Assembly (NCBI RefSeq): GCF_000346465.2
Contig: NC_034010.1
Span: forward strand, 30,110,787-30,174,786
Source of the DNA: Prunus persica
Lineage: Eukaryota > Streptophyta > Magnoliopsida > Rosales > Rosaceae
Direction: 5' to 3'
Length of the DNA: 64,000 nt
Part shown: in pieces, positions 12,366-25,385 of the stretch
How the letters are laid out: each line of letters opens with the position of its first letter
How positions within the stretch are numbered: position 1 is the first letter of the stretch
Notes under the pieces: model-generated
What the model was told of the DNA's origin: nothing
The model's database searches: none
What the model saw: only the letters and a program-made list of their open reading frames with translations
Made by a program: the position numbers and the translations under genes

Positions 12366-13208
12366 CTAGATCATAGAGATGAAAACGGACAGCAATATAG
12401 CACAGCTGGTCAATGACATCCTCAAACCACGACCTTGTTCATGAGACGAAAGAAACAGAGAAGAGGTAGCAGCTGATGATTTTAAATTTGCTGGGTCAGT
12501 TGGGGGCGAGGCAGGCACTGCAGCTGGTGTATTTGGATTATCATCAACGGGTGATGATGAGGCTGGAGGAGCTTTATCAGAACAAGAATCATCATCTTGA
12601 TCAGGTGGTGGTGGTAAAGGAGGAGGAGGAGGTGCTAGTGCTGCTAGAACCCCGTCTATGCCATGGCATCGAATAGAAGAGGCCGATGCAGCGCATACAT
12701 TTGGTTTAACAATTTTGACATTGTTGAGATAGAAATACCTCCCTGCATTGTTGCTGGCATTGTTGGAGACTCTGAGTAAGTAGCCTGGCTTTGAACTGGG
12801 AATTGTTGAACCTGTTGGGATATGTTCCAAATACTCGAAAAGCAATGGTGAAGGGATTGAATGACGAAGCAACAAATCCATAACAGCGTCCCCCTCCTCA
12901 TGTGCCACTGCCACTGGCAACACCACCTCTGATAGCATCTGATCGTTGGGCATCAAGAAAGTGACGTTCTTTTCTAGTCTCTCATCAAAGGGGCCTACCA
13001 TGTTCATCAGCATTACAAAGGTGAAGTAGTTGCCGCTTTGCATCTCTCCTATGGCAGCGCCAATCTCTTCATATTGATTCCTCGGGCTCATAGGTGGAGG
13101 AAGAGAAGTATTTGTATTTGTATTTGTAGAAGAAACTGATGAAATATTGCAGAGTATTATTATTGCAGCCATGATCAGATTCATATTCACAAGTAAGGAG
13201 GTGGCCAT
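12366..13208 (-). CDS. Fasciclin-like arabinogalactan protein, single FAS1 domain
   Basis: Probably a secreted, GPI-anchored cell-wall adhesion protein. The intronless frame extends up to an ATG at 13280 (304 aa), but I prefer the ATG at 13208 (280 aa). It has the better context (GTCATGGCC) and begins with a normal signal peptide, and a TATA-like sequence at 13297–13308 would start transcription near or past the first ATG. After the signal comes one FAS1 domain, with the NYFTFVMLMN region, NVTFLMPNDQML as the H1-like motif, LLLRHSIPSPL, and KPNVCAASASSIRCHGIDGV near its end. Pro-rich APPPPPLPPPP and Ser/Pro/Ala AGP-type stretches follow, then a hydrophobic C-terminus (SCAILLSVFISMI). It resembles the single-domain FLA19–21 group more than FLA11/12. 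Confidence 0.85.
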   Translation of the reverse strand: MATSLLVNMNLIMAAIIILCNISSVSSTNTNTNTSLPPPMSPRNQYEEIGAAIGEMQSGNYFTFVMLMNMVGPFDERLEKNVTFLMPNDQMLSEVVLPVAVAHEEGDAVMDLLLRHSIPSPLLFEYLEHIPTGSTIPSSKPGYLLRVSNNASNNAGRYFYLNNVKIVKPNVCAASASSIRCHGIDGVLAALAPPPPPLPPPPDQDDDSCSDKAPPASSSPVDDNPNTPAAVPASPPTDPANLKSSAATSSLFLSSHEQGRGLRMSLTSCAILLSVFISMI

Positions 13209-13296
13209 GACTTTCAGGTGGTTGATTATGAAAGGGGTGAGGACGACGAGGACGAGGAGAGGTAGATGTGTCTGTTTCATTCAATGTTTGTCTTAT

Positions 13297-13308
13297 CTTT
13301 ATATTATA
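13297..13308 (-). promoter_or_regulatory. TATA-like element of the FLA gene
   Basis: Minus strand reads TATAATATAAAG. With the usual ~30-bp spacing, transcription would begin around 13265–13275. That excludes the ATG at 13280 and supports the one at 13208. Confidence 0.45.
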
Positions 13309-14227
13309 GGAGGAGTAGGAGCAGAGCAGGACCATGCAACTCTGCTGCTTCAACAACTGAGTTCCACGCCTTTCGTGTTTTCTGAGTTCTTTAGGGATAC
13401 GGTTTGCATGTGGTGTGGGTACGACTTATGAGGTTTTTTTCTTGAATTATTCTTCTACTGCACTGCACCTTCTAAATTATTCATTGGTGCCCAACCAGCA
13501 GCAAAATTTGTTCAGTTCAGAATTCAGATCAAAGTTTGTTTCAAACCAAAGTGGTGTCGGATCGGAAGCTCGACTGGTCAACCTTGTGTTTCGAAAACAA
13601 GAAATTTCGAAATATCACTTTATCCGCCGCCCCAAAACCAAATTTATTAGTTATGTCAGCCAGACAAGAAAATATTTGGATTTCATGTCGACGACTTCAC
13701 TTTATTCTCCATACATAAAGTATAAGCAAGTAATAAATCGAATCCTGATAGGTAACAACAATTATATATTGCACTGCACGAGAGCGACAGAATGGAAGGA
13801 AACTGACAGAATTCATACTACCTTTCAAGTCGATTGATATCACAAAAGAAAAAAAAAAATTCATAATCAATAATCTGAGTACCATAAACAATATAAATTT
13901 AAAAAAAAAAAAAAAAAATCCTAATCATCCAAGTCAAAGCGAAACATTCAAATTAATTCTCCATTAAAGCATCAAAAAAATGCTGGGAAACCTACAACAT
14001 CCCTATGCGGCTGCGGCTATGCCTTTGTTGGTCCCATCCCATGGCATCATAATAGAGAGTCATACTCAAATTGCTCCAAGTTACTTAATTACTGCTGGAC
14101 AAAATTCAAATAGGAACAAGAAGCACCACATGCTAGTGCCACCACAAAGCACGATTTAACTTGTTCAGGTATGAAACAAATAAAGGAATGTAACTGAACA
14201 GATTAATAGCAAAGAATGACCTATTTA
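13309..14227. other. Spacer between FLA and CSLD
   Basis: No gene seen. It holds the FLA promoter side and the CSLD 3′ UTR (about 13950–14227), with A-rich runs at 13846–13859 and 13900–13918. Confidence 0.55.
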
Positions 14228-17200
14228 TTAGGGGAACTGGAATGATCCACCAATTTGGTTGGTACCAGAAGGTGGATTGATTGCCACCCAAAGAAGAGAG
14301 ATGGTAATTGCAATGAGCCCCGACCATACAAAAACAATGGTGGGTGTCCTCCCTCGTCTCCCCATCAACCCTTTGGCAAAAGGATAGAGATGAGCTAAAA
14401 CCCAGAAACTGAAGAAAACCCCGCCAAGTAACCGGCTCCACTGCGGTATCACACTGTATATTGTTCGGCTAAACCCAACTGCTATTGCAATTAAGTTGAC
14501 CATCATGATTGTTATTGGCGGGATCATCAGAGATGACCATTTCACAATATAGAGGTCAGCAAACTCATCATCCTCATCATCACCACCTGATTTTGAAGTT
14601 AAGGTAAAAGAGATTTCAATCCCTGCAATAACTTTCAATAGCCCCTGAAGCACAGCAGCAAGGTGGGCACTAGTCCCTCCGATCAACCAAAACTGCTCGT
14701 TTCTCCACCACTCTTCTAGCTCAATGCCAGACCATTTAATCTCAAGCACAGCAAGCATGCATAGAGTGAGGGTGATGGTCAAAAGATAGGTCAGGAATGT
14801 AACATTGAGGCTCTGGACAATGAATTGACCAGAGAAGAGGGAAAGGGCCGGAAGGAAGCAGTAGACGATGAGGAAGATGGAGGTAAAGGGGTAAATACCC
14901 ACATTGAGGTATGCTATCCTTTGCAGAAGCTTCATTCTTGGGCTGGCTAGGAGGGCATTGTTGCGAGAGAAGAATATCTCAACTGAGCCAGTAGCCCAGC
15001 GCAGAACCTGATGCAACCTATCAGTAAGATTGATAGGAGCGGTTCCACGGAATGCATCTCGCTTGGTCACACAGTAAACTGATTTCCATCCTCTGTTATG
15101 CATCCTATACCCAGTGACCACATCTTCAGTAACTGATCCGTAAATCCACCCTACACGCTGTCCCCACTCAGTCTTGTCTTCATACCAGCAGGAAATGACA
15201 CTGATCGCCTCTGCAACAGTAGATGCATCAAGAAGCTCACGAGGAATGGTCAGAGCACCAGGTGGGCGTCCATTCTTCACAGCTGGGTGATCTGCAAGGG
15301 GACGACCTTGGAACTCTGCCACTGGAATCGAATCAATGAGGAAACTTGAGTTCCCAAACCTCTTAGGCAGCAGGGAGAGATTCATCTCTTCATCATCAGA
15401 ATCACCCATTCTTAAGGCTCGGTTTTCTTCAGGGGTGTTGGCTACCGAGGAATGCTTTCTGCGACGAGAAAAGCAGCAACTGCAACAACCTGGGTGATGT
15501 TCTTTTGACCGCGGTGGGTCGAAACCATAAAGGGAAATTCTACGAAAGAGACATCCAGTTCCAACATAAACTGGGCCCTGAAGCCCATCAAGAGCTCGCA
15601 TATTGACATCAAAGAAAACAGTGTTGTGATTGGCATATCGATCTGAAGGGTCAATACCCTCAAATCTCTGAGGAAACTGGACATAACAAAGGCGGTCACC
15701 TCCACGATCCATCATGAAGCACATGCCTTCCCTCATTGCCTGAGAGTTGTAAATATAATGGTCACAGTCAAGGTTGAGAATGAACGGGCCATTGGACATT
15801 ATGGCAGAGGCCCGAACGAGGGCATTCATGGCTCCGGCCTTCTTGTTGTGATCATAGCCTGGGCGTTTCTCACGCGACACATAAACAAGCATGGGAAGGC
15901 GGATATCAACGTCAGTGAGGTCAATGAGCCTAGCATCATCATCAGCTCCATGCAGCGGTTCATCACTGGGAGGTTTTAACATCACCTGCATCAACAGGGT
16001 GAATAAGTGTTCAGCCCTAACCTTTTTTTTTTTGGGGTTAAGTTATACATGCAAAATATGTAAGAACAATCCCTCTGCAGTTAGACAGCAGAATAATATA
16101 GTTTACCAGAACTAGAGGAATACCTGTATAATACCAGCATGGTCACTCTTAGAATGCTCAGGTGAAGCACTCAACCAAGTCCCTGGCCAGTGGGTTCCAT
16201 CAGCCATCCATGTTGCTTTGGGAACCTTCACACTCTCCACAGGTTCATCCTCTCTGTTCTCTCTTTGAAGCTTCATGGCCTTGATTTCTTCCCGAGCATG
16301 ATAAGCATCTGACCGTCGGCGTATAGAGTCAGGCAGTCCATTAATCCGAACCTTGAACTCATCATATTCACGTTTTACCCTTCGACGATCCTTGACAAAG
16401 TCAGGCAGCACTTTGTTCTTGTATGGATCCCTCTTCAAATTGAAATAAGATTCAGGATTCCTGGGCTCAATCCTATGTTTACGGCAGAAGGGTACCCATA
16501 TATTAGCAAAACTAGCAGCTTCTGCCATGGCCTCAAAAGTTAAAAGTGCACCTCCATCATCAGAAACATAGCAAGCTAGCTTTTCAACAGGATAATCAGT
16601 AGCCAGAATAGATAAGATAGTGTTTGCAGTGACAAGAGGTGGTTCTTTATCTGGATCTGCAGTGGAGACAAAGATATCTATGCCTGGAAGATCAGATTTC
16701 CCGGTGGGGTTGTTGGGGCTAGGTGTTTCAAACTTCTCCTTCAAGACATTAAGATCCGTAGAACGATTGACTGGGCATAACTTGGGCAGTTGGTCAAGCA
16801 GCCAAGAAAAAGCAAACCAGATCTCACAAACTACTGACATTCCCCAAAGCCAGATTGCATCATTATTTGGGTGGTTGACCCTCCATGCCAAGAACAGTGC
16901 AAGGACAACCATACGAATAAATATTAGAAGCCTGTGAACACATAAGCAACAGAGAGCAAAAGGCAATTATTTTCAGGACAATGAAGAATGATCTCAAAAG
17001 GAATGCACCAAGTATTCGTAGCTTATTTATAATCTCGCGGATCTCTCTATCAGCAGGATAACATAAAGATGTAGCTCATTGTAGACAGCTAAATTTGGTG
17101 TGGCGACAAATAGGTCCAATGCATTCTCCAATCTCAAAATCAACCGCTGAGCACACAGCATATGACTCTGTATATATGTATACGTGGATCTTCTTACCAC

Positions 17201-18286
17201 TTAATTTAGAAATGCATCTGAATGAAATAAACATGTGGAATGGTGATGTTTTGAAAATGTAAAGTTATCATTCATTTTGCAAATGAGATTGCCATCATAA
17301 CATAGTTTACCACTTAATTTAGAAATGCATCTGAATGAAATAAAGATGTGGAATGGTGATGTTTTGAAAATGTAAAGTTATCATTTTTGGATAAAAGTAA
17401 GGCAAGAAATGTACCTATACGGGCTTAGAATAGCTGCAGGTATCTTTAATTTCCGTGTGAGTGGCCTCCATGGTTTGTTCATCAACTCTGTTGGTTCAAC
17501 GATTTCATCATCTTTCCCATTTCCAAAACCTCCCTCCTTGGGCCATATGGCATTTCCATACCCATAAGTTCCCTTTGTTTCAAAGAGCCACCGGTTGTGA
17601 TCAAAATCCCCAGTTTGACTCCTCATCAGCACTGACTTTGTTGACTTCATCAATGACAACCTCCTCTCATTTTTAGACATCCCGTTTGGAAGAGGAAGTG
17701 GGAGCGGTGGCCGTGCATTATCCACAGCCATTTCATCCAAATCTGTGTTTTTGTATGTTTCCTTGCATCCAGGGCAAATACTACCCCCTGTTTTCACAGC
17801 ATCTGTATAGCAATCCCGACATATTTTGAAATCACACTCACAAGGAAGAATATCCACTCCACGTTCATCACTCATCACCTTTGCATCACATCCAGGAATT
17901 GCACATGATGACCCTTTAGCACCAGCCATCTGAGGATGGTTTGCTTCAGATTCGATCACCTTATCCATAAGATGAGCTCGCGTAACACTATTAAACCCGC
18001 CTGTAAAAAGCGAATTCGACACATATTGCTCTTCAACCTTCTGTGAGATGGATGGATCCATGGGTTGGTTATCTGGGGTTGGTGGTATGTGAACTGTATA
18101 GTTCATAAAGTCACCACTCCCGAGTTCACTATCAAGATCATCCCTTGAGTAGCTGATGTAGCGACCAGAGGAAGTTCTCCGGCCAAATGTCACAGTCGGA
18201 GGCACTGGAGGCTTGTTATGTGCATCAGGCATATCAGAGTTTGATGATAGATTCGATCTGCTCGCCTTAAACGATCTGGAAGCCAT
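14228..18286 (-). CDS. CSLD: Cellulose synthase-like D (CSLD2/CSLD3 type)
   Basis: GT2 glycosyltransferase of the Golgi and plasma membrane making beta-1,4-glucan-type polymer in tip-growing cells (root hairs, pollen tubes). Three exons: 18286–17415, 16931–16124, 15985–14228; 1145 aa, the full family length. The N-terminus has the CSLD-specific sequence [14 protein letters not shown] and a RING-like Cys cluster ([33 protein letters not shown]). Catalytic motifs are intact: DDGG (exon 2), DCDH, TED ([10 protein letters not shown]) and QVLRW. Two N-terminal and about six C-terminal membrane segments are visible. It corresponds to Arabidopsis At5g16910 by neighbourhood. A donor-like site at 19015 (minus, ACACAG|GTAAGC) suggests a 5′ UTR intron. 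Confidence 0.96.
17194..17384. repeat. Direct duplication in CSLD intron 1
   Basis: Two copies of about 78 bp, 113 bp apart (starts 17194 and 17307), both reading TTACCACTTAATTTAGAAAT and ending AAAGTTATCATT. They differ at only one or two bases, so the duplication is recent. Confidence 0.85.
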
Positions 18287-19300
18287 ACTTGAACCACTAC
18301 CAGTTACTTATCCTTAGTTCCTGTTTTTTTTTCACAAACAAAAGAAATTCAAACTGAATTAGCACAACTAAAATAAAATAAAAACGGATCTTGTAAAAAT
18401 CAAAACTGAACTGAAAGCAACACGATGTAAAAATGTGATCCTCTGTCGACAAATTAAAGGACACGAAAATTAAATCTTAAACCTCGTCTATACACATAAA
18501 CTCAACAACAAAGATGCCAAACTCTTATCCCTTTTCTGTATTTTCTCAACAGACGGGAGTCTAGACAGTCCTCGTTGCAAAAATATTTAAAAGAGTATAG
18601 AGAAGTAGCCGAGTAAGAAGGGAACAAATATCATCTATATGAATCTCCAGACCTTGAATCTGTCTGTTTGCGGAGAAAATGAGTAGAAAGAAAAGGGTAT
18701 CAACTTTTCATTTCAAATTTCACGCCGACATAAGCATTTACTTGGTATATCGCAAATCATGAAACACCAAGTATACACTGAAAAACACACATCGCATCAA
18801 CTGAGTAAAACCCAAATCATGAAACACCAAGTATACACCAAAAACCCACATCACATCGAGTGAGTAAAACCCATCACAAATCCAGTGTCACCTTTTCCTA
18901 AGCAACCAAACACAAACAAAAACTTTGTACCTTTTTATTTTCTAATGGAGAAAAAACCGGGCCATGTCTGAATCTCAGAGAGAGATCAAGCAGGGGAGCA
19001 AAAAAGGAGCTTACCTGTGTCTTATAAATGGTGTTCAAGTATGTATGTTTCAGATCTCTGGGGTCTCTGAGGCTGAGGCTTATCAAAAAGCCCCAGCAGA
19101 GAAAGTGAAAGGGGTTTGTCTGAACATGGAATGGGGGAATTGTTCAATTCAAAGGTGGTGAGAGTCGGCTCTCCAACTGTCCCTTGCGTTAACAAGTAAA
19201 GAGCAAGAGGACCCAGCAAGCAGCAACATTCAGATACAACAAGAGAAGAGAACGAATGAAACAAAGAGATGACAAAACTATTTGAATATGAGTTTTGGGA
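18287..19300 (-). other. CSLD 5′ UTR and leader region
   Basis: No coding region seen. It probably holds the 5′ UTR exon ending at 19015 and a UTR intron. A 60-bp tandem duplication lies at about 18754–18872 (AAATCATGAAACACCAAGTA at 18754 and 18814). Confidence 0.5.
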
Positions 19301-20204
19301 CTTAGTCAGTCGTGAGCAGGACTAATAACCCATGATTGAAGGCTATCTCTATTTTTTTATTATATTTTTATATACCCTAAACATAATAATACTCTGTTTT
19401 GTTTTTAAAAAAGAAAAAGAAAAAGAAAAACAACTTGGTTAATAACAATGGGGTTTTATACATGTATATACGCGGTGGCAGGTAAAGAGAAGCTTCTGGG
19501 TTAGAAAGCGTTTGGTTGCGGTGGATATGGCCGGCTCTCTCTCTCTCTCTCACACACACAAGACACAAGACACAGAGAAATCCTCCGATTGTGAATAGTG
19601 TTGTCATATTAATTTATTATGATGGGTGCTTAATGCTCGTCATGGTGTAATTGTGTGACAGTCTGAGTTTAGGTGTCTTTCCATTTTATTCTTGTTTTTG
19701 TTTTTATTTTCTTATTAAGAAATGGGAAACCTCACCGTCTCAGGGTAACAGTGACTTTGACTCATCTTGAGGAGCAGTTGTTTTGGACAGCAGAGCAGCG
19801 TATGATACGAGTAAATTTAGGTTTATCGCTCGAAACTGGACAGGGAATATTTTATAGGAATATTCTACAAATATATAATATGTAATAAATAAATAAACAA
19901 TTTTCACCTTCCAAATTTAAATATTTCACTAATAAAATATATAAATTATAAAACCAGAAAGTTCATATGAAGAATGTATTGTATTGGTGTGTGTAATTTC
20001 TAAAAGTTCATATAAAGAGACATATTTTTATTGCTAGAGCTAGCTACCGTGGACTAAATCTAAACTCGTGTAATTCAAATCAAAGACCAAAAGTGCATTC
20101 TAAAGCCAATAAGCTTTGAGCTTAATTCTACACTCTTATCCTCTTTAAGTAAAAAAATAAAAATAAAAGCATTAAACAATAAATTTAAGAGGGTAATGTT
20201 TGAG

Positions 20205-20345
20205 CAAAAGACCCACTAGTATAGTGGTTATGAACAATTTTACTTTTTAAGATAAGATCTTGAGTTTCTGTGTAGTGTGTGTGAATTTACTAATTTAGTA
20301 TATTATCATCACCACTCTTAATTGATAAGGTCCTAAAAAAAAGGC
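20205..20345 (+). mobile_element. Candidate tRNA-derived SINE fragment
   Basis: The stretch CCCACTAGTATAGTGGTTAT resembles a pol III A box in context (TAGTATAGTGG). About 35–40 bp further on, GATCTTGAGTTTCTGTG resembles a degraded B box (GGTTCGANTCC). Plant SINEs often begin this way. It ends in an A-run near 20335–20342. No target-site duplication was resolved. Confidence 0.4.
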
Positions 20346-21378
20346 GACTCTTGATGGCTGTATTTGTTATGCGATGTTGCTGGATTAGCTGGGGTGCTGC
20401 TGACATGGTAATGGTATTGAAGTCGCACAAAAGAACAATAACATAAATCTTTTTTTAAGGAAAAGAATACTACTAAATTGTTAACAAATATATTGATTAA
20501 GATTAATTAGTAAAAATCCAAGGTACTCAATTCACCTATAAATATATCGGTACAGATTTGATATTATTGCACAAGGGAGGGTTATATGATCCAAGTAGAA
20601 TTACCATAATACTATGATGGAAAAAAAAGAATAAATAAAAAAAAGCCTTATTTCTGATGAAGCAAAAAAGAATGATGAGCTGTGTTTTGAGCATGGGTTG
20701 GTCGACATGGTGTTTACGTGTGAAATGAAAGTTGTGCTTAAAAAGAAAAAACGAAAAGCGTGTGAAATTATAGTTGTCAGCACTGAGGGATGGGGGAGTA
20801 AGGTAAGGGTAACCATAGAGATGGTTAAACTGTGGAGCTGTCGTGTTGGTATCTTATTCATGTATCAACATTGACGTGTAGCATAACACGAGTCATGTTC
20901 TAAAAATAAAAATAATAAAAATAATAAAGAAAAGAAATCTCCATCAGATAAACTGATTCTTTATTTACACATATATGAAATTATTAAATACATTTATTAT
21001 TTGTCATGCTAATTTGTTAATATTTTGCCGTGTGTATTTACTCTTAAATAAATAAATAAATAAACCACCTTTTCACACCCACAACAATGCAATGTAATAA
21101 TCTGAATTTCTCCCATATCACCTTTCAAAAATAGCCAAAGAAAATATAAATGTGTATTTGGGCGGACGAGACGACCATGTTTGTCAATGCTATCATCATA
21201 TCATGGTCGTGTCGTTTTCTGTGATAATTACAGCAATCTGCTATGACAACAATAGTGGTAATAGTAGAGTAGAGGAGGTGATGATATTTTTGCACATTGG
21301 ATTGGTGAGGCCATGCTCATGGTACGTACTAGTACTACGTACAGGTGCCACAACGTATTTTCTTTTTTTATTTTATTA

Positions 21379-21411
21379 ACTCGTGACTCGTGACTCGTGA
21401 CTCGTGACTCG
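21379..21411. repeat. 7-bp tandem repeat (CGTGACT)n
   Basis: Four to five exact CGTGACT units in tandem in an intergenic region. Confidence 0.9.
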
Positions 21412-22600
21412 TTAGTATACACGTAAATGGGACTATGAGTGAGCGGGGTTTGATTTGAGAAAATTTTACATTTTTATGACAAGTGTGAATAACAACACAT
21501 ACCTTAAAATAAAACTAACGGGAACCGTTTCAAAAGCAGGCAGGCACGTCCAAGATATGCCTTAGCTGTTGGCCCACCCCGCCGTGTAATCATGGAAGAA
21601 GATGGTGAACCGTGTGGGGCCCCACTGGGAACCACATGCACTCCCGCCCTCTACGGCTTTTCTTTTAAGTCTTTTATGGCAATCCCGTTTCCTTCAACCC
21701 AACCCAACCCACCTCGCTCGTCGTAGGTACTAAAAAAAGCGTTTTATATTTTTAGTGTGATACATCATCCATTTGAAATTCGAATTTTAGAGAAAGCGAG
21801 AGCATGTCACAACACAATCAATCAAACCCCAATAAAGTTTAAGTTTGCTTTCTATTCCAACGGTAGCGCACCAACCTTTTAATTTTATATTCTAATATAC
21901 GAGGCTGGGCTCATCAGGCACAGCTCGCGTGATGTATGTACGGTGGATGTTGGGCCCAAAACTCGATTACATCCTCCGTTTCAAATCACCCAAACAATTC
22001 CTATCTCTGTCTCTGACGAGAATAACGGCCCAAATATGCCGACATACAGCACAGCTGCCCCAGGTTGAAGGTTCCGTCTCCATTCTCTCTCTATTTTAAT
22101 TGTTTCGTTTTCTTTTTTTCTTTATCAGATGAGATGGATCCATTAACCATAACTTGAGTTTAAGACCAACAAGGCATATACCAACCAGCAATTAGTCTAT
22201 TATTACATCTCTACATTAAAAGAACATAACAAGACCAAACAAGGCATACAAACAACAACTACGATATTTGAGAGAGAGAGAGAGAGATGTGTAATGTAAC
22301 TAGTAACTAATTACTAATTACCTAAACAACGGCCGACCACACCAATCCTATACCTTTGCTACAGAATCTTACGATTCTGCTTTTGTTTTGTCAATAATAG
22401 CCTTTTGCTACAAACAAATCATATAAATGGGATACAGAAGCAAATCGATTATATATGTATATAAGGGCAGAGTATTTCATAAAATTCCACCATAAAAAGA
22501 TACTTTCTCACTACGGCCAAAAACACAAGAAGAATACATTAGAATCACCCTGCCCTACATCCATCATGCCCAGAGGAGAAAGAGACACAGTAGAAAATAA

Positions 22601-25385
22601 TTACAAGTGACCTGAGGTTGTAGAGTTGGCACGTTTGCATTCACACATGCAGATGTTTCTCGACTCTTTCACCACACGTTGAGATCTTCGAGTGTGAAGT
22701 TTGATATTCACCAACTTACCAGCCATCTGTTGCACAACCAACAACGCTTAAATCAAACATTTCTAAACCACAGTTGGGTCTCTTATCTTTGTTTATGCAA
22801 GTGCATGTAAGTGAAAACAAAACAGGATTGGGGGCCAACATTTTACGGAGCAAGAAAATCATACCATTCGCCAAACCAAGTCTTCTGGACCCAAGGGTTG
22901 AGCTGGACTGGAGTATAGGAAATGCCTTGAGTACTGGGAAAGACGAAATAATAAAATCAGTCCCCACAAAGGTGTAGCTCGCTAGCTCAGAAAACATCCA
23001 GAAGCACAAGATAAGGAAACAGCAAGTCTAGTCAAGCAGGGAAACTAGAAATGCATGTCTAGTACAACCTTTTGACAAGAAATACAAATACAAAACAATA
23101 ACATTCACTTCAAATATTCAGTCACTTACCTTGGCAAGATTCTGACGGATTTCCTCAATCTGAGCAGGGCGAATATTTCTAAGAAATGTTAAAAGCCAAC
23201 CAGTTTGTACGGCATCGCTGGAAGAAACAAATAAAGCTATCTGTAGGCAAAGATAAAAAGCAACTGTTGAGAACATTGTGTATAAGGCCAACCATACATG
23301 CCATATCACATGGACTTCGGGGCACGCATTAAGCTGTGAGCAATTATCTACCTGACTAATATATCCTATACCCAATATTTAGATATACATACCTTTCTAT
23401 AATCTAGTATTCCTTCAAAAGGAAGTTCCAGTTCATCACTAACTATGACTGGTATGCAACCACTAACAATGGCATCGAACAATCTAGCGGAGGATGGAGT
23501 ATCACCAGCTGGACTCAAGCAAAAGACAGACCTGACAGAGAAATCAACTCAACTAAATTAACAAGGGAACAACAAAATTACATCACCAAGAAGAGCGAGG
23601 ATCCAAAAAAGTTTACTTGCGCATTCCTTCTTGAGCTGCTGCTTTTCCTCCCTCTCCTGCTGTCCCCTCCTCTATAGCTACACCCTCAGCACCACTTAGT
23701 TCTGCTACAAGTTTTGAGCGTATTTTCCCTCCCTGAAAGTAGAACACAATAAATTAGCCACAAGAGCCTGAGATTCTTAAGTGGAGAAATGGAAGAAGCT
23801 TTCTCCCGCACTGATTCATTAATCCACTGAACGATGAAATCGATTAACTACAACTAACGGTCTCTATATCCTATGCCCTATTCTTTTGTCATTTAAGATT
23901 GTTTTGCATGCACCCAAGCCTAAAGTCCTCCTTTAGTGTACGCGCCAGTTGCTTTAATCTCCAAAGTAAATATTATATTCACTTCTAACAGGTTCAACAC
24001 AATTCAATGGAATTAGTAGCAAAGAAATCCATTGAGAAATCAAAAGTCTTACAGCATTTCTTTTAAGCCGGCCGCGGAAAAAGAGCAGTGTGGTTCTCTT
24101 GGATTGAGTCTCGGATATGCATCTCGAATCACAAAAATCAACATTGGGAACGTAAGGAAGAATTAGATCTTTCTCCAGAAAGACTTGTCCAGGTTTGTAC
24201 CTAAAAGTAGGGCAAATTAGAGTTAAAGCAGGTTGAATTTAGGGCTTTTTTTATAAATAAAATAAAGATCCAGTGAAATTATAACCAGTTTCCGGTGGAG
24301 TCCATATCAGGAAGCAGCCAAATTGCATTCTTCATGAAGCGGCGAACAGACTTAAAAGACCAGGGATGGTGAACCGGAAGTATGTGATCCCTTCCTTGGG
24401 ATCGGTTCCAGGCAGGCTGATCGGTGACCCACTTGAGAGCTTCCTTCATACACAAATAAATAACAATGATAATACTTAGATAAGCTAGCAAGCAAAGACT
24501 CAAATGTTAAGTTAATTGTGCATTAATTAGAGTGTAACATAATAGTAACAGTGTGAGATACATATATACAGGTAGTATGATCATACGATGTGCAGCAATT
24601 AGCAAGCAATTAAGGGAAACCTTGGAGGATGCAGTCAGACCCTGTAAAGTGCTTTGCACTGCTGTTTCTCCAATAAGAAGAAGCTAATGGTGGTGAAGAA
24701 TGGGATGTAGAAGAGGTCAGCCTCCTCCTGCCTATGCACTCTCACTACGCTTTTCAACAGCCTCTCCGACTCTGGAGCAATCAAATCCGCCCACAGCCAG
24801 TAATCAATGGAATGCTGCACAAATTAGGCCCAGGAATTAGGAATTGAAATCAGAAGATTAAAACGGAATCAGTAAAATGTAAAAAAGAAAAAGAAAAGGC
24901 AAAACCTGTTCGATGAGGCGGTGAACGGGGCTGCCATTAGAGGTGAGATTGGAGGTCTGCCTGTAAGAGTTTCTGAAGAGCCAGAGGAGATCGTAGGTGA
25001 ATTTGGTGGGCATGTCGTAGACGTAAACCCTAATGGGCAGGCTGAGCGGGTAGTAGGGATCAGCGTACAACCTCTGGGTGTGGGTCTGGAAGATGAGATC
25101 GTCGAGCTGGTTGGGTTGGTGCTGGGGTAGCGTTGTAAGGAGGACGGTGTCATCGCGTCGGGGTGATTTGTGGGCGAGGAGGAAGCGGTCGAGGGAGGCG
25201 ACGAAGGAGGTTTCGGGTTTGTAAATGGGTTGATGGTTTGGGTGAAGAAGAGTGGTGGGGTCGTCGGAGGGGGAGGGGCTATGAAAGGAGAAGAGGAAGA
25301 AGACGAGGGAGAGGGCGAGGAGAGCGAGAAGTAAGAGAAGCACTGGGGATTTGGATCTTGTCATTTGCTTTCCAGCTCCAGGCAT
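22601..25385 (-). CDS. GT47 (exostosin family) glycosyltransferase
   Basis: Golgi type II membrane glycosyltransferase of cell-wall polysaccharide synthesis; the acceptor is unknown. By neighbourhood and sequence it corresponds to Arabidopsis At5g16890. Nine exons: 25385–24906, 24814–24641, 24443–24286, 24200–24053, 23732–23617, 23531–23393, 23240–23130, 22933–22865, 22726–22601; phases agree, 506 aa. Residues ~12–33 form the single membrane anchor. The exostosin core starts at [17 protein letters not shown] and continues with [82 protein letters not shown] and [20 protein letters not shown]. The last is the donor-binding region of GT47. The C-terminus is Cys/Arg-rich. The exon 2 donor (AGG|GTCTGA) is weak. 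Confidence 0.92.

Larger units (their letters stand above)
19301..22600. other. Gene-free spacer upstream of CSLD
   Basis: No supported gene on either strand. It contains an A-rich run at 19405–19432, a (TC)n/(AC)n junction near 19534–19560, a SINE-like stretch (20205–20345), a 7-bp (CGTGACT) repeat near 21379–21411 and (GA)n at about 22270–22288. The right end is the 3′ flank of the GT47 gene. Confidence 0.55.
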
